Source: Acidimicrobiia bacterium (GTDB taxonomy: Bacteria; Actinomycetota; Acidimicrobiia; Acidimicrobiales; Poriferisodalaceae). Taken from it: a DNA stretch of 64,000 nucleotides. A program made the position numbers and the translations under genes. The stretch's first letter is position 1; each line of letters opens with the position of its first letter. Below, in pieces: positions 37,677 through 48,649 of the stretch. A model generated the notes under the pieces. That model had not been told where the DNA came from. It made no database searches and saw only the letters and a list, made by a program, of their open reading frames with translations. The stretch lies in NCBI GenBank assembly GCA_022822525.1, contig JAJEBN010000017.1, forward strand, positions 1 through 64,000, written 5' to 3'.

Positions 37677-39158
37677 TCAGGCGTCGCGGCGCTGTGCGAG
37701 GAGCTGGGTGACGGCGTGGCCGTCGGCCTGGCCGCGGGTGGCCTTCATCACTGCCCCCACGAAGACGCCGGCCACCTTGGCCTCGCCGGCGCGGAACTTC
37801 TCCCACGCCTCAGGATTGGCGGCGATGGCCTCGTCGACCAGCGTTTCCAGCTCATCGTCGGCCATGGCCTCGAAGCCCAGTTCCGCTGCAATGGCAGTCG
37901 GGTCGAGGGCGAGCGCGGCAGCACTGGCCGAACCGGATGGGTCCTCAGCCCCGGCCGGGGTTGCGTGCATCGCGGTGACTGCGCGGGCGCACATCTCCAC
38001 CAGGACGGTCTTGGCCTGGGTGGCGGTGAGCTGGCCCGAGGTCTCCAGGTTGACCAGCGAGGCCAGCCCGTCGGGATCGAGCAGCTCAGCGCCGTCGAGT
38101 GCCAGGTTCTGAACCGCGTGGGTGACCGTCCGTCGTGAGTCAGCACCGGCGGCCACAGCGCCCAGCACCACCGGTGCCAGGCCGCGGTCCACGATGACCT
38201 GGGCATCTTCGGGCTCGGCGCCGCATTCGTGCAGGCGTGCCCGCACCGATGCGGGCAGTTCGGGCATGGCGGCGCGGACTTGGGCGATCCACTCGTCGTC
38301 GGGCACCAGCGGCACGAGGTCGGGCTCGGGGAAGTAGCGGTAGTCGTCGGCTTCTTCCTTGGAGCGCAGCGAGTGGGTGCGCCCGTCTTCAGACCAGTGG
38401 CGTGTTTCCTGCACAGGAGCTTCGCCCGCTTCGTACAGCTCGATGTGGCGTCGGGCCTCGAAGTCGATGGCGTTGCGCAGTGAACGCAGCGAGTTGAGGT
38501 TCTTGACCTCGCAACGGGTGCGCAGCTCGGCCGATCCGGCCGGACGCACGCTGATGTTGGCGTCGACGCGCATCGAGCCCTCTTCCAGCCGGGCGTCGGA
38601 TGCACCGACAGCCAGCAGGATCGCCCGCAGTTCCTCGACGTACGCGCTGGCTTCGGCTGCCGAGCCGATGTCGGGCCGCGAGACGATTTCGAGCAGCGGG
38701 GTGCCCGCCCGGTTGTAGTCCACGAGCGCGCCGACGGCACCATGGATGCGTCCGTCCGCACCCCCGAGGTGCGTCGTCTTGCCGGCGTCCTCTTCCAGGT
38801 GCGCCCGCTCGATGCCGACGCGGCTGCCGCCGGGCACGTCGAGCCAGCCGTCGGAGCAGATCGGCTGGTCGTACTGGCTGACCTGATAGTCCTTCGGCAT
38901 GTCGGGGTAGAAGTAGTTCTTGCGGTGGAACACCGACGGCCGGATATCGCAGTTGAGCGCGAGACCCACCGCCATCGCCAGCTCGACGGCGCGGCGGTTC
39001 AGCACGGGGAGCGAGCCGGGCAGGCCCAGGCAGACCGGCGTGACGTTGGTGTTCGGCTCGTCGCCGAAGCGGCTGGGCGCGGCGGAGAACAGCTTCGTGT
39101 CGGTCGCCAGCTCCACGTGCACTTCGAGCCCGACCACGGTCTCCCAGCCCGCCGCCAT
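37677..39158 (-). CDS. gatB: Aspartyl/glutamyl-tRNA amidotransferase subunit B
   Basis: 493 residues. Kinase-like subunit of GatCAB that phosphorylates the tRNA-bound Glu or Asp and presents it for amidation. Family landmarks: VVGLEVHVELATDTKLFS, NTNVTPVCLGLPGSLPVLN, HRKNYFYPDMPKDYQVSQYDQPI (visible in part as NYFYPDMPKDYQVSQYD), VEELRAIL and SMRVDANISVR, with a C-terminal GatB/Yqey tail. ATG 39158 overlaps the gatA stop by one base (TGATG). A GTG three bases upstream is also possible. The 24-bp convergent gap to the MATE gene contains a GC-rich imperfect hairpin. Confidence 0.96.
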   Translation of the reverse strand: MAAGWETVVGLEVHVELATDTKLFSAAPSRFGDEPNTNVTPVCLGLPGSLPVLNRRAVELAMAVGLALNCDIRPSVFHRKNYFYPDMPKDYQVSQYDQPICSDGWLDVPGGSRVGIERAHLEEDAGKTTHLGGADGRIHGAVGALVDYNRAGTPLLEIVSRPDIGSAAEASAYVEELRAILLAVGASDARLEEGSMRVDANISVRPAGSAELRTRCEVKNLNSLRSLRNAIDFEARRHIELYEAGEAPVQETRHWSEDGRTHSLRSKEEADDYRYFPEPDLVPLVPDDEWIAQVRAAMPELPASVRARLHECGAEPEDAQVIVDRGLAPVVLGAVAAGADSRRTVTHAVQNLALDGAELLDPDGLASLVNLETSGQLTATQAKTVLVEMCARAVTAMHATPAGAEDPSGSASAAALALDPTAIAAELGFEAMADDELETLVDEAIAANPEAWEKFRAGEAKVAGVFVGAVMKATRGQADGHAVTQLLAQRRDA

Positions 39159-40690
39159 CACGCGCCTTCCGTCGGATCGGCGACGGTCGACAGCGGCGGT
39201 GCCGGCAGCGGCGGCGCGGCACGTTCCAGCGCGGCAGCCACGGTCAGCATCGGCTCCTCGCCCAGCGCGGGGGCCAAGACCTGCACGCCCACCGGCAAGC
39301 CCTCCGCACCGATTCCGAACGGCACCGACATGGCCGGATCGCCCGAGAGATTCGACGGGATCGTGCAGGTGTCGCAGCGGTACATCGTCATCGGGTCAGC
39401 GCGCTCGCCGAAACGGAATGCCACGCACGGCGAGGTGGGCGACAGCAGCACATCGAAATCGGCGTAGGCGGCGTCGAAATCTCGCCGGGTCAGCATGCGC
39501 ACCCGCTGGGCCTTGCCGTAGTAGGCGTCGTAGTACCCGGCGCTGAGTGCGAACGTGCCCAGCATGATGCGTGCCTTGACCTCGTCACCGAATCCGGCCC
39601 GGCGCGTCAAGCGGTTCATCTCCTCGACGTCTGCTCCGTCAACCCGCAGCCCGTAGCGCGTGCCGTCGTAGCGGGCCAGGTTGCTCGAGGCCTCCGCTGG
39701 TGCGATCAGGTAGTACGCAGTGAGGCCGTAGGTGACCGCAGGAACCGAGACCCTGCCGACGGTCGCCCCGGCGTCGGCCAGCGCGTCAGCCGCCTCATGC
39801 ACCCGCTCGGTCACATCCGCATCGATTCCGTCGAGCACCTCGCCCGCTGCGCCTGCAGTCCCAGGGCCGCCGGTCGCAGCACCATTGCGGCCGCTCCCGG
39901 TCAGCTCGCTGATGACGCCCACCCGCAGGCCCTCGACGCCGCGCCCCAGCGCGGCCTCGAAGTCGGGCACGGCAGCGGGGATCGACGTGCTGTCGGCCGG
40001 ATCGTGGCCGCTGATGACCCCGAGCGCGAGCGCAGCATCGGCGACGTCAGCCGCGAACGGGCCGATCTGGTCGAACGAGCTGGCGAAGGCCACGAGCCCG
40101 TAGCGGCTGACCCGGCCGTAGGTGGGCTTGATGCCCACGATGCCGCACAGCGATGCGGGCTGGCGGATCGAGCCGCCGGTGTCGGAGCCCAGCGCCAAAG
40201 GCGCGAAGCCGGCGGCGACCGCGGCAGCCGAACCGCCGCTGGAGCCGCCCGGCACCCGGGCGAGATCGTGGGGATTGCGCGTGGGGCCGAATGCCGAGTG
40301 CTCGGTGGAGCTGCCCATCGCGAACTCGTCGAGATTGGTCTTGCCGATCATCACGGCACCGGCAGCCGTCATGGCCTGCACGACCGTGGCGTCGTAGGGA
40401 GGCTGCCAGCCTTCGAGCATCCGCGACGAGCAGGTGGTGGCGACGCCGCGCGTGCACAGGTTGTCCTTGAAGGCGACAGGGACGCCCGCCAGCGGTCCGG
40501 GGTCGCGGCCCTCGTCGACGGCCGCGTCGATGGCGGCTGCAGCGGCGCGAGCCTGATCGGCCGTCACCGTGTTGAAGGCATGGACATCGCCATCGTGCAT
40601 CTCGATGCGTCCGAGGAAGTCTTCGAGCACGTCCGATGCCCGGCGGGCGCCGGCGCGCACGTCGGAGGCGATGGCGTGAGCGGAGGTCAT
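39158..40690 (-). CDS. gatA: Glutamyl-tRNA(Gln) amidotransferase subunit A
   Basis: 510 residues. Amidase-signature glutaminase that supplies ammonia to GatB. The Ser-cisSer-Lys triad is visible as Lys75 (FKDN), Ser150 (GGSSGGSAA) and Ser174 (GSDTGGSIR). A Gly/Ala-rich insertion of about 20 residues (264-284) interrupts the region after VGVISEL and looks like a disordered surface loop. The order gatC-gatA-gatB and the one-base overlap with gatB are standard. Together with the tRNA-Gln and gltX near 8-9 kb, this supports Gln-tRNA formation by transamidation. Confidence 0.97.
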   Translation of the reverse strand: MTSAHAIASDVRAGARRASDVLEDFLGRIEMHDGDVHAFNTVTADQARAAAAAIDAAVDEGRDPGPLAGVPVAFKDNLCTRGVATTCSSRMLEGWQPPYDATVVQAMTAAGAVMIGKTNLDEFAMGSSTEHSAFGPTRNPHDLARVPGGSSGGSAAAVAAGFAPLALGSDTGGSIRQPASLCGIVGIKPTYGRVSRYGLVAFASSFDQIGPFAADVADAALALGVISGHDPADSTSIPAAVPDFEAALGRGVEGLRVGVISELTGSGRNGAATGGPGTAGAAGEVLDGIDADVTERVHEAADALADAGATVGRVSVPAVTYGLTAYYLIAPAEASSNLARYDGTRYGLRVDGADVEEMNRLTRRAGFGDEVKARIMLGTFALSAGYYDAYYGKAQRVRMLTRRDFDAAYADFDVLLSPTSPCVAFRFGERADPMTMYRCDTCTIPSNLSGDPAMSVPFGIGAEGLPVGVQVLAPALGEEPMLTVAAALERAAPPLPAPPLSTVADPTEGA

Positions 40691-40720
40691 CGGGCAGCGG
40701 CCGGGCGGGACATCGCCGGC

Positions 40721-41029
40721 TCAGGCTTCCTCGCCGAGCACCGGCGGCACTTCGAACTGCCCGCCGGACGCCGCGGGCGCCTGAGACAGCACCTCGTCCC
40801 GATCCACCGGCGAGCCCGCAACATCGTCGCGGAACACGTTGCTGAGCGGGTAGGGGTGCGCGAGCGGCGGCACATCGGCGAGATCGAGGTCTTCCAGCTC
40901 GCCGGCGTGCTCCAGCACACGTCCCAGGTGGCCCGTGTAGTGCTCGATCTCGTCGGGCGTGAGCTCGATCCGGGCCAAGCGCGCGACATGCGCCACTTGC
41001 TCGCTGCTGATCGCCGTGCCGTCTCCCAT
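40721..41029 (-). CDS. gatC: Glutamyl-tRNA(Gln) amidotransferase subunit C
   Basis: 102 residues, normal size. GatC wraps around GatA and GatB and stabilises the complex. Diagnostic N-terminus ISSEQVAHVARLARIELTPD and C-terminal FRDDVAGSPVDRDEVLSQAP. It lies 30 bp before gatA and 27 bp after the membrane-protein gene on the same strand. No strong ribosome site before ATG 41029. Confidence 0.95.
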   Translation of the reverse strand: MGDGTAISSEQVAHVARLARIELTPDEIEHYTGHLGRVLEHAGELEDLDLADVPPLAHPYPLSNVFRDDVAGSPVDRDEVLSQAPAASGGQFEVPPVLGEEA

Positions 41030-41056
41030 ACCAGCGGTGAGGGTACCGGCGCGGCC

Positions 41057-44380
<3,324 letters not shown>

Positions 44381-44454
44381 TCAGCTCAGACGCACGTCGG
44401 CAATATACGTTTTGCGATGAGTTCGTTCGCCGATTTGTGAACGCAACATTGAGG

Positions 44455-44910
44455 TCAGAACGTGGTGAAGCACCACTCGTAGACGAGATCGGGTGCTTCG
44501 AGCGCGGTCACCGGTGTTGCGCGGACGGTGGCACAGACGCGACCGCTGCGGAGCTGCTCGATCGCCTTGCCCTCGCCGGGAGCGAAGAAGAACTCGCCGA
44601 GCTGGGTGGTGCCGGCGTCGAGCTGTGCGCGGGGAATGGGCACGCCGTCGACGACCAGCGTCGGTTCCCAGCCGGGCTCCACACGTGCCCCGACCGAGGT
44701 CTGGCGGGGCACCTGCGCGTCCGGCGCGGGCACGACGCCCTGCAGTCCCACGGGGTAGCTCGACACCGTGTCCGAGCCGCGCGTCAGCCAGACCGTCAGC
44801 ACCACGGCAGCGGCCGCGACGAGCGCACCGAGCGTGACGGCCGTCGAGACGCCCTTGCGCAATGCCCAGGGCACGCGCTGGCGACCGTCGGCAGACTCGT
44901 CGCGGCTCAT
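44455..44910 (-). CDS. Single-pass membrane protein with extracytoplasmic domain, function unknown
   Basis: 151 residues from ATG 44910. A short basic cytoplasmic N-terminus (RVPWALRKGV), one hydrophobic helix (TLGALVAAAAVVLTVWL), then a ~110-residue external domain with motifs such as PVGLQGVVPAPDAQVPRQTS and VRATPVTALEAPDLVYEWCF. Two cysteines near the C-terminus (RVCATVR, EWCFTTF) could form a disulfide. No recognised family. It follows mnmA on the minus strand by 64 bp and converges on ligA. Confidence 0.72.
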   Translation of the reverse strand: MSRDESADGRQRVPWALRKGVSTAVTLGALVAAAAVVLTVWLTRGSDTVSSYPVGLQGVVPAPDAQVPRQTSVGARVEPGWEPTLVVDGVPIPRAQLDAGTTQLGEFFFAPGEGKAIEQLRSGRVCATVRATPVTALEAPDLVYEWCFTTF

Positions 44911-44974
44911 GCGGGCGGTCTGAGCTCGGTGCCTGATGCGCCGGCGGCAACGCCTGGCTGCAGCAGCGTGCCCA

Positions 44975-46105
44975 TCATGTGAGATGTCCGGCGGCGGTCG
45001 CGCCCCCGAGCACCTCGTCGCCGTCGTAGAACACGACCGCCTGGCCCGGTGCGACACGTCGCTGGGGCCGGGTCCAGTGCAGCTGGCCGTCGGCGTCGAG
45101 GCGACCAGCCAACGCTGGTCCGTGCGCGCTGGTCTGAGCGAGGACGTCACCCTCGGCAGCTCCGTCGGCCCATCGGTGATCGGTGAGCCGGACACCCGGC
45201 GCCGTCACGTCATCGGCGCCGCCGACGGTGACGCGTCGCGCAGCGACATCGACATCGATGGCGTAGCGCCGCTCAGGCGCGCCGCCGAGGTCAAGCCCCT
45301 TGCGCTGACCCACGGTCACCAACTCCACTGCCGGTGCCGCGCCCACGTACTGGCCGGCAGTGTCGACCAGCTCCGCGGGGTGCAGGTCGATGCGCTCGGC
45401 CAGGAATCGCTCCCGACCGGCGGCCTCGGTAATGAAGCAGACGTCCTGGCTCTCGGGCTTGTGAGCGGTGCGCAGGCCGAGCTCGTCGGCGAGGGCGCGC
45501 AACTCGTCCTTGCGGTAGTCGCCCACGGGGAACCACAGGTCCGCCAGGTCTGCCCCCGACAGCATGTACAGCACGTAGGACTGGTCCTTGGCGCCGTCAG
45601 CGCCTCGACGCAGGCGGGTTCGGCCCTCTCGCCGACTCACTCGCACGTGGTGGCCCGTGACCAGCCAGTCGAACCCCAACCGCCGGGAGCGATCCAGCAG
45701 CATGTCGAACTTGACGTGCCGGTTGCAATTGATGCACGGGTTCGGTGTGAGGCCCAGCCGGTGAGCGTCCACGTACGGTTCGACGACATCACGCTCGAAC
45801 TCGGCCGCGTAATTGAAGACGAAATGGTCGATGCCCAGCTGCTGACACACCCTGCGGGCATCGTCCACGTCCGAGACAGCGCAGCAGCCCTGGTCCTGGG
45901 GTCCGCCCCACAGCTTCAGCGTGACGCCGACCACCTCATGGCCTTCGCGCTGGCACAGGACCGCAGCGACCGAGCTGTCGACGCCGCCCGACATGGCCAC
46001 AAGGACCCTGGAGGTGCCAGCGGCTCCATGCCGCTCGGGATCAGACCCAGCGGCTCCATACCGCTCGGGATCAGACCCAGCGGCTCCATGCCGCTCGGGA
46101 CTCAT
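44975..46105 (-). CDS. mnmA: tRNA-specific 2-thiouridylase MnmA, with repeated N-terminal tail
   Basis: 376 residues. Adenylates and thiolates U34 of Lys/Glu/Gln tRNAs. PP-loop AMSGGVDSSVAAVL, catalytic cysteines in NPCINCNRHVKF and ESQDVCFI, and the central TGHHVRV. The ATG at 46105 overlaps the cysteine desulfurase stop by 4 nt (ATGA), pairing enzyme and sulfur donor. The first ~29 residues are a 10-residue repeat (SDPERYGAAG-like) ahead of the normal start, encoded by a DNA tandem repeat. An alternative is that translation starts closer to TSRVLVAMSGG, but no good start codon lies between. Confidence 0.94.
   Translation of the reverse strand: MSPERHGAAGSDPERYGAAGSDPERHGAAGTSRVLVAMSGGVDSSVAAVLCQREGHEVVGVTLKLWGGPQDQGCCAVSDVDDARRVCQQLGIDHFVFNYAAEFERDVVEPYVDAHRLGLTPNPCINCNRHVKFDMLLDRSRRLGFDWLVTGHHVRVSRREGRTRLRRGADGAKDQSYVLYMLSGADLADLWFPVGDYRKDELRALADELGLRTAHKPESQDVCFITEAAGRERFLAERIDLHPAELVDTAGQYVGAAPAVELVTVGQRKGLDLGGAPERRYAIDVDVAARRVTVGGADDVTAPGVRLTDHRWADGAAEGDVLAQTSAHGPALAGRLDADGQLHWTRPQRRVAPGQAVVFYDGDEVLGGATAAGHLT
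46018..46100 (-). repeat. 30-bp tandem repeat at the 5' end of mnmA
   Basis: Units at 46021-46050 and 46051-46080 are 30 bp long and differ at a single base (46030 g versus 46060 a). A 20-bp partial third copy spans 46081-46100. Being a multiple of three, the array stays in frame and encodes repeats of Ser-Asp-Pro-Glu-Arg-(His/Tyr)-Gly-Ala-Ala-Gly. Confidence 0.93.
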
Positions 46106-47244
46106 CGCAGCTGCTCCACGCAGAGGGGTATCGCCTCGAGCGCCCGCTCGACTTCCCACGGTTCGGTGCACCAGCCAAGCGACAGCCGCAGCGAGCCCGC
46201 TGCGGCCTGCCGCTCGACACCCATGGCAGCGAGCACATGGCTCGGCTCCATCGCCCCCGACGCACACGATGCTGCCGCGGAGGCCATCACATCGAACCGA
46301 TCGAGCAGCACCAGCAGCGCCTCGGTCTCGATGCCGTCGATGAGCAGCTGGCAGATGCCAGCGGCCCGACTCGACCGCTCGACGGTCTCGGCGCAACCAT
46401 CGATCGCTGCCAGCAAGCCGTCAGCCAGCCGGTCCGCCAACTCCCCGATCCGTCGGATCTCCTCGTTGCGTCCCGCGTCCAGCTCGCCGAGCGCGGCCCC
46501 CAGCGCGGCGATGCCCGCTGTGTTGTGCGTGCCGCTGCGCCGTTCGGCCTCCTGACCTCCCCCGAGCTGCTGCGCCGTCAGCGTCACGCCGGGCCGGATG
46601 GCAAGGACGCCCACTCCCTTAGGTCCGCCGAACTTGTGGGCGCTCAGCGACAGCAGATCGGCTGACCGCGCCGCTGCAGCGATGTCGACCCAGTTGACGC
46701 CCTGCACCGCATCGGTGTGCAGCAACGCACCGGGAGCGTGTTCGTGCACCACCTCTGCGATCGCTTCGAGATCGGCGATGACGCCGGACTCGTTGTTGAC
46801 CAGCATCACCGACACCAGACCCACGGCCGGGCCCGCATCTGCAGCGAGTTGCGCGGCCAGATGCTCCAGGTCGACCCTGCCGCCGGCATCGACGCGCAAG
46901 AAACGGCCCCCCACCGCAGCGACTGGATGCAGCACCGCATGGTGCTCGCTGGCGGGGCACAGCGCCGTGGTGTCCGTCGCTTCACACACGCCGCGCACTG
47001 CGAGATTGTCTGCTTCGGTGCCGCCGCTGGTGAAGACGATGCCATGCGGGTCGAATCCGAGCGCGCCGGCGGCGATCTCGCGGGCATCGTCGATCGCCGA
47101 ACGCGACGCACGAGCCATGCGATGCGCTCCCGACGGGTTGGCGAACTGCGCGGAGAGGAACGGCGTCATGGCCTCAACGGCACTCGGGCGCATCGGTGTT
47201 GACGCGGCACAGTCGAGATAGGCGAGGCGATCCACTGCGTGCAT
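46102..47244 (-). CDS. Cysteine desulfurase (NifS/IscS family)
   Basis: 380 residues from ATG 47244 (GTG 47259 would add five). PLP enzyme releasing sulfur from cysteine as a persulfide. Start LAYLDCAASTPMRP, TSGGTEADN, the cofactor region HTDAVQGVNW, PLP lysine in LSAHKFGGPKG, GGGQEAERRSGTHNTAGI, and the active-site cysteine loop ASCASGAMEPSHVL. Immediately followed by mnmA with a 4-nt overlap, so the likely acceptor is MnmA for tRNA thiolation. No iscU, sufU or iscA gene is adjacent. Confidence 0.94.
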   Translation of the reverse strand: MHAVDRLAYLDCAASTPMRPSAVEAMTPFLSAQFANPSGAHRMARASRSAIDDAREIAAGALGFDPHGIVFTSGGTEADNLAVRGVCEATDTTALCPASEHHAVLHPVAAVGGRFLRVDAGGRVDLEHLAAQLAADAGPAVGLVSVMLVNNESGVIADLEAIAEVVHEHAPGALLHTDAVQGVNWVDIAAAARSADLLSLSAHKFGGPKGVGVLAIRPGVTLTAQQLGGGQEAERRSGTHNTAGIAALGAALGELDAGRNEEIRRIGELADRLADGLLAAIDGCAETVERSSRAAGICQLLIDGIETEALLVLLDRFDVMASAAASCASGAMEPSHVLAAMGVERQAAAGSLRLSLGWCTEPWEVERALEAIPLCVEQLR

Positions 47245-47503
47245 CGGGTCGGCAGCCACGTCGTGAGGTTACGGGCACTGCGGGGACCGCCCGCCGACAA
47301 GCCCGATGCACCTGCTGTCGCGGCCGATTCATGCACTCGGACTAATCGACAGCAAGAAACAAACAAATGGTCGGAGGGGCCTTGCTGCGACCACCTTCGG
47401 GCGGCGCCGGGAGAAAATGCATGTGGGGACTGATGCAACCGACCGCAAGCGATTGAGGAAACGGCTTTCATGGACATCACCTCATTGGTGGGTCACTCTT
47501 CCC

Positions 47504-47521
47504 CGGTCCCGATGACGGGAC
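47504..47521 (+). promoter_or_regulatory. Palindrome immediately upstream of the OxyR start
   Basis: Perfect 7-bp stem (ggtcccg/cgggacc) around the 4-nt loop atga, ending 7 bp before the oxyR GTG and covering its only purine-rich stretch. A second, shorter inverted repeat (cacc-tcatt-ggtg) lies at 47477-47489. Either could be an operator or an RNA hairpin limiting translation. The rest of the 284 bp between the desulfurase and oxyR is relatively AT-rich (47336-47375), with no clear gene. Confidence 0.45.
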
Positions 47522-47528
47522 CCCATGC

Positions 47529-48542
47529 GTGAGCGCATCAGCGCCGGTGCGCCCCGCCACGACAGCTGTCGGTCGGCCGACGATGCGCCAGCTCGAGTAC
47601 CTGGTCGCGCTCGACAACCACGGACACATCGGACGTGCTGCGGCATCCTGCTACGTCTCCCAGCCGACGCTGAGCACCCAGATCCGCCAGCTCGAGCGCC
47701 ATCTCGGCGTCTCGATCACCGAACGGGTCGGCCGCGGCATCGTTGTGACACCCGTTGGCCACGAGCTGGCCGACCGCGCACGGATTGTCCTGCGCGACAC
47801 CGACGAACTGCTCGAATTGGGACGCTGCAGTTCGACCGGCCTCATCGGCCCGCTCCGGATCGCCGCGATTCCGACAGCTGCGCCTTACCTGCTCGCACGG
47901 ATGCTGCCAGTTGTGCGCGAGCGTCATCCGGACGCCCAGATACACCTGGACGAGCTGAAGACCGCAGCGCTGATCGACGACCTGGCCGCTGCGCAGCTCG
48001 ATCTCGCCCTGCTGGCGCTTCCGATGCCGGCCCCCGACGTCGAGTATCTCGTGGTGCTCGACGACCCGTTCCTGCTGGCGATGGACCCCCGGCACCGCCT
48101 GGCGCGCCGGCAGACGGTCTCATCTGCGGATCTCGCCAGCGAGACCGTGCTGCTGCTCGAGAACGGCCACTGCCTGCGGGGCCAAGCGCTCGAGGTCTGC
48201 CGTGACGCGGGCGCCCGGGAAGTCGGCCGGGGCGGCACCAGCCTCGTGACCATCTGCCAGATGGTGGCTGCGGGCATGGGCGTCACGCTGCTGCCCGCCA
48301 GCGCCGCCCCGATCGAGGCTCGGCGCGGCGCGGGAGTCGTGGTGCGTCCGTTCAGCGACGACGTGCCCAAGCGCGAGCTCGCGCTCGCATGGCGACGCCG
48401 CTCGCCGGCCGCGCCGCTGTACCGCGAGCTGGCCGGCCTGATCGCGCAGCGCCTGGCGGATCCGAGCCCCTCGGGCTCACCGGGCTCTCCCAGCCAGGAA
48501 GCGGACGAGTCCTCCCCAGCAGGTGGCAGCAGCGCCGCGTGA
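47529..48542 (+). CDS. oxyR: LysR-family peroxide sensor OxyR
   Basis: 337 residues, GTG start. N-terminal winged helix (MRQLEYLVALDNHGHIGRAA; YVSQPTLSTQIRQLERHLG) and C-terminal sensor domain. The redox cysteines align with OxyR: ENGHCLRGQALEVC, Cys215 and Cys224, nine apart as in the E. coli pair, followed by MVAAGMGVTLLPASAAP. It should activate peroxide-defence genes when the disulfide forms. No catalase, ahpC or dps gene is adjacent. The C-terminal ~25 residues are a Ser/Pro-rich tail. Divergent from the cysteine desulfurase. Confidence 0.93.
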   Translation: MSASAPVRPATTAVGRPTMRQLEYLVALDNHGHIGRAAASCYVSQPTLSTQIRQLERHLGVSITERVGRGIVVTPVGHELADRARIVLRDTDELLELGRCSSTGLIGPLRIAAIPTAAPYLLARMLPVVRERHPDAQIHLDELKTAALIDDLAAAQLDLALLALPMPAPDVEYLVVLDDPFLLAMDPRHRLARRQTVSSADLASETVLLLENGHCLRGQALEVCRDAGAREVGRGGTSLVTICQMVAAGMGVTLLPASAAPIEARRGAGVVVRPFSDDVPKRELALAWRRRSPAAPLYRELAGLIAQRLADPSPSGSPGSPSQEADESSPAGGSSAA

Positions 48543-48649
48543 TGCCACACTTGCCGAGCGTTTGCGCTCGCAGCGCCCGCCGTGTCGCGCGGCGAGATGC
48601 CGGGCCCGACGCGACCCACACGACACTCAACCGCGGGACAGCCGGCAAC

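Noticed and set aside
46018-46100. CRISPR-like repeat array
   Set aside because: The 30-bp units are directly adjacent with no spacers and lie in frame inside mnmA, so this is a coding tandem repeat.
47306-47515. 69-codon plus-strand frame upstream of oxyR
   Set aside because: No ribosome site, no recognisable features, and it lies across the likely promoter region of oxyR and the divergent desulfurase.
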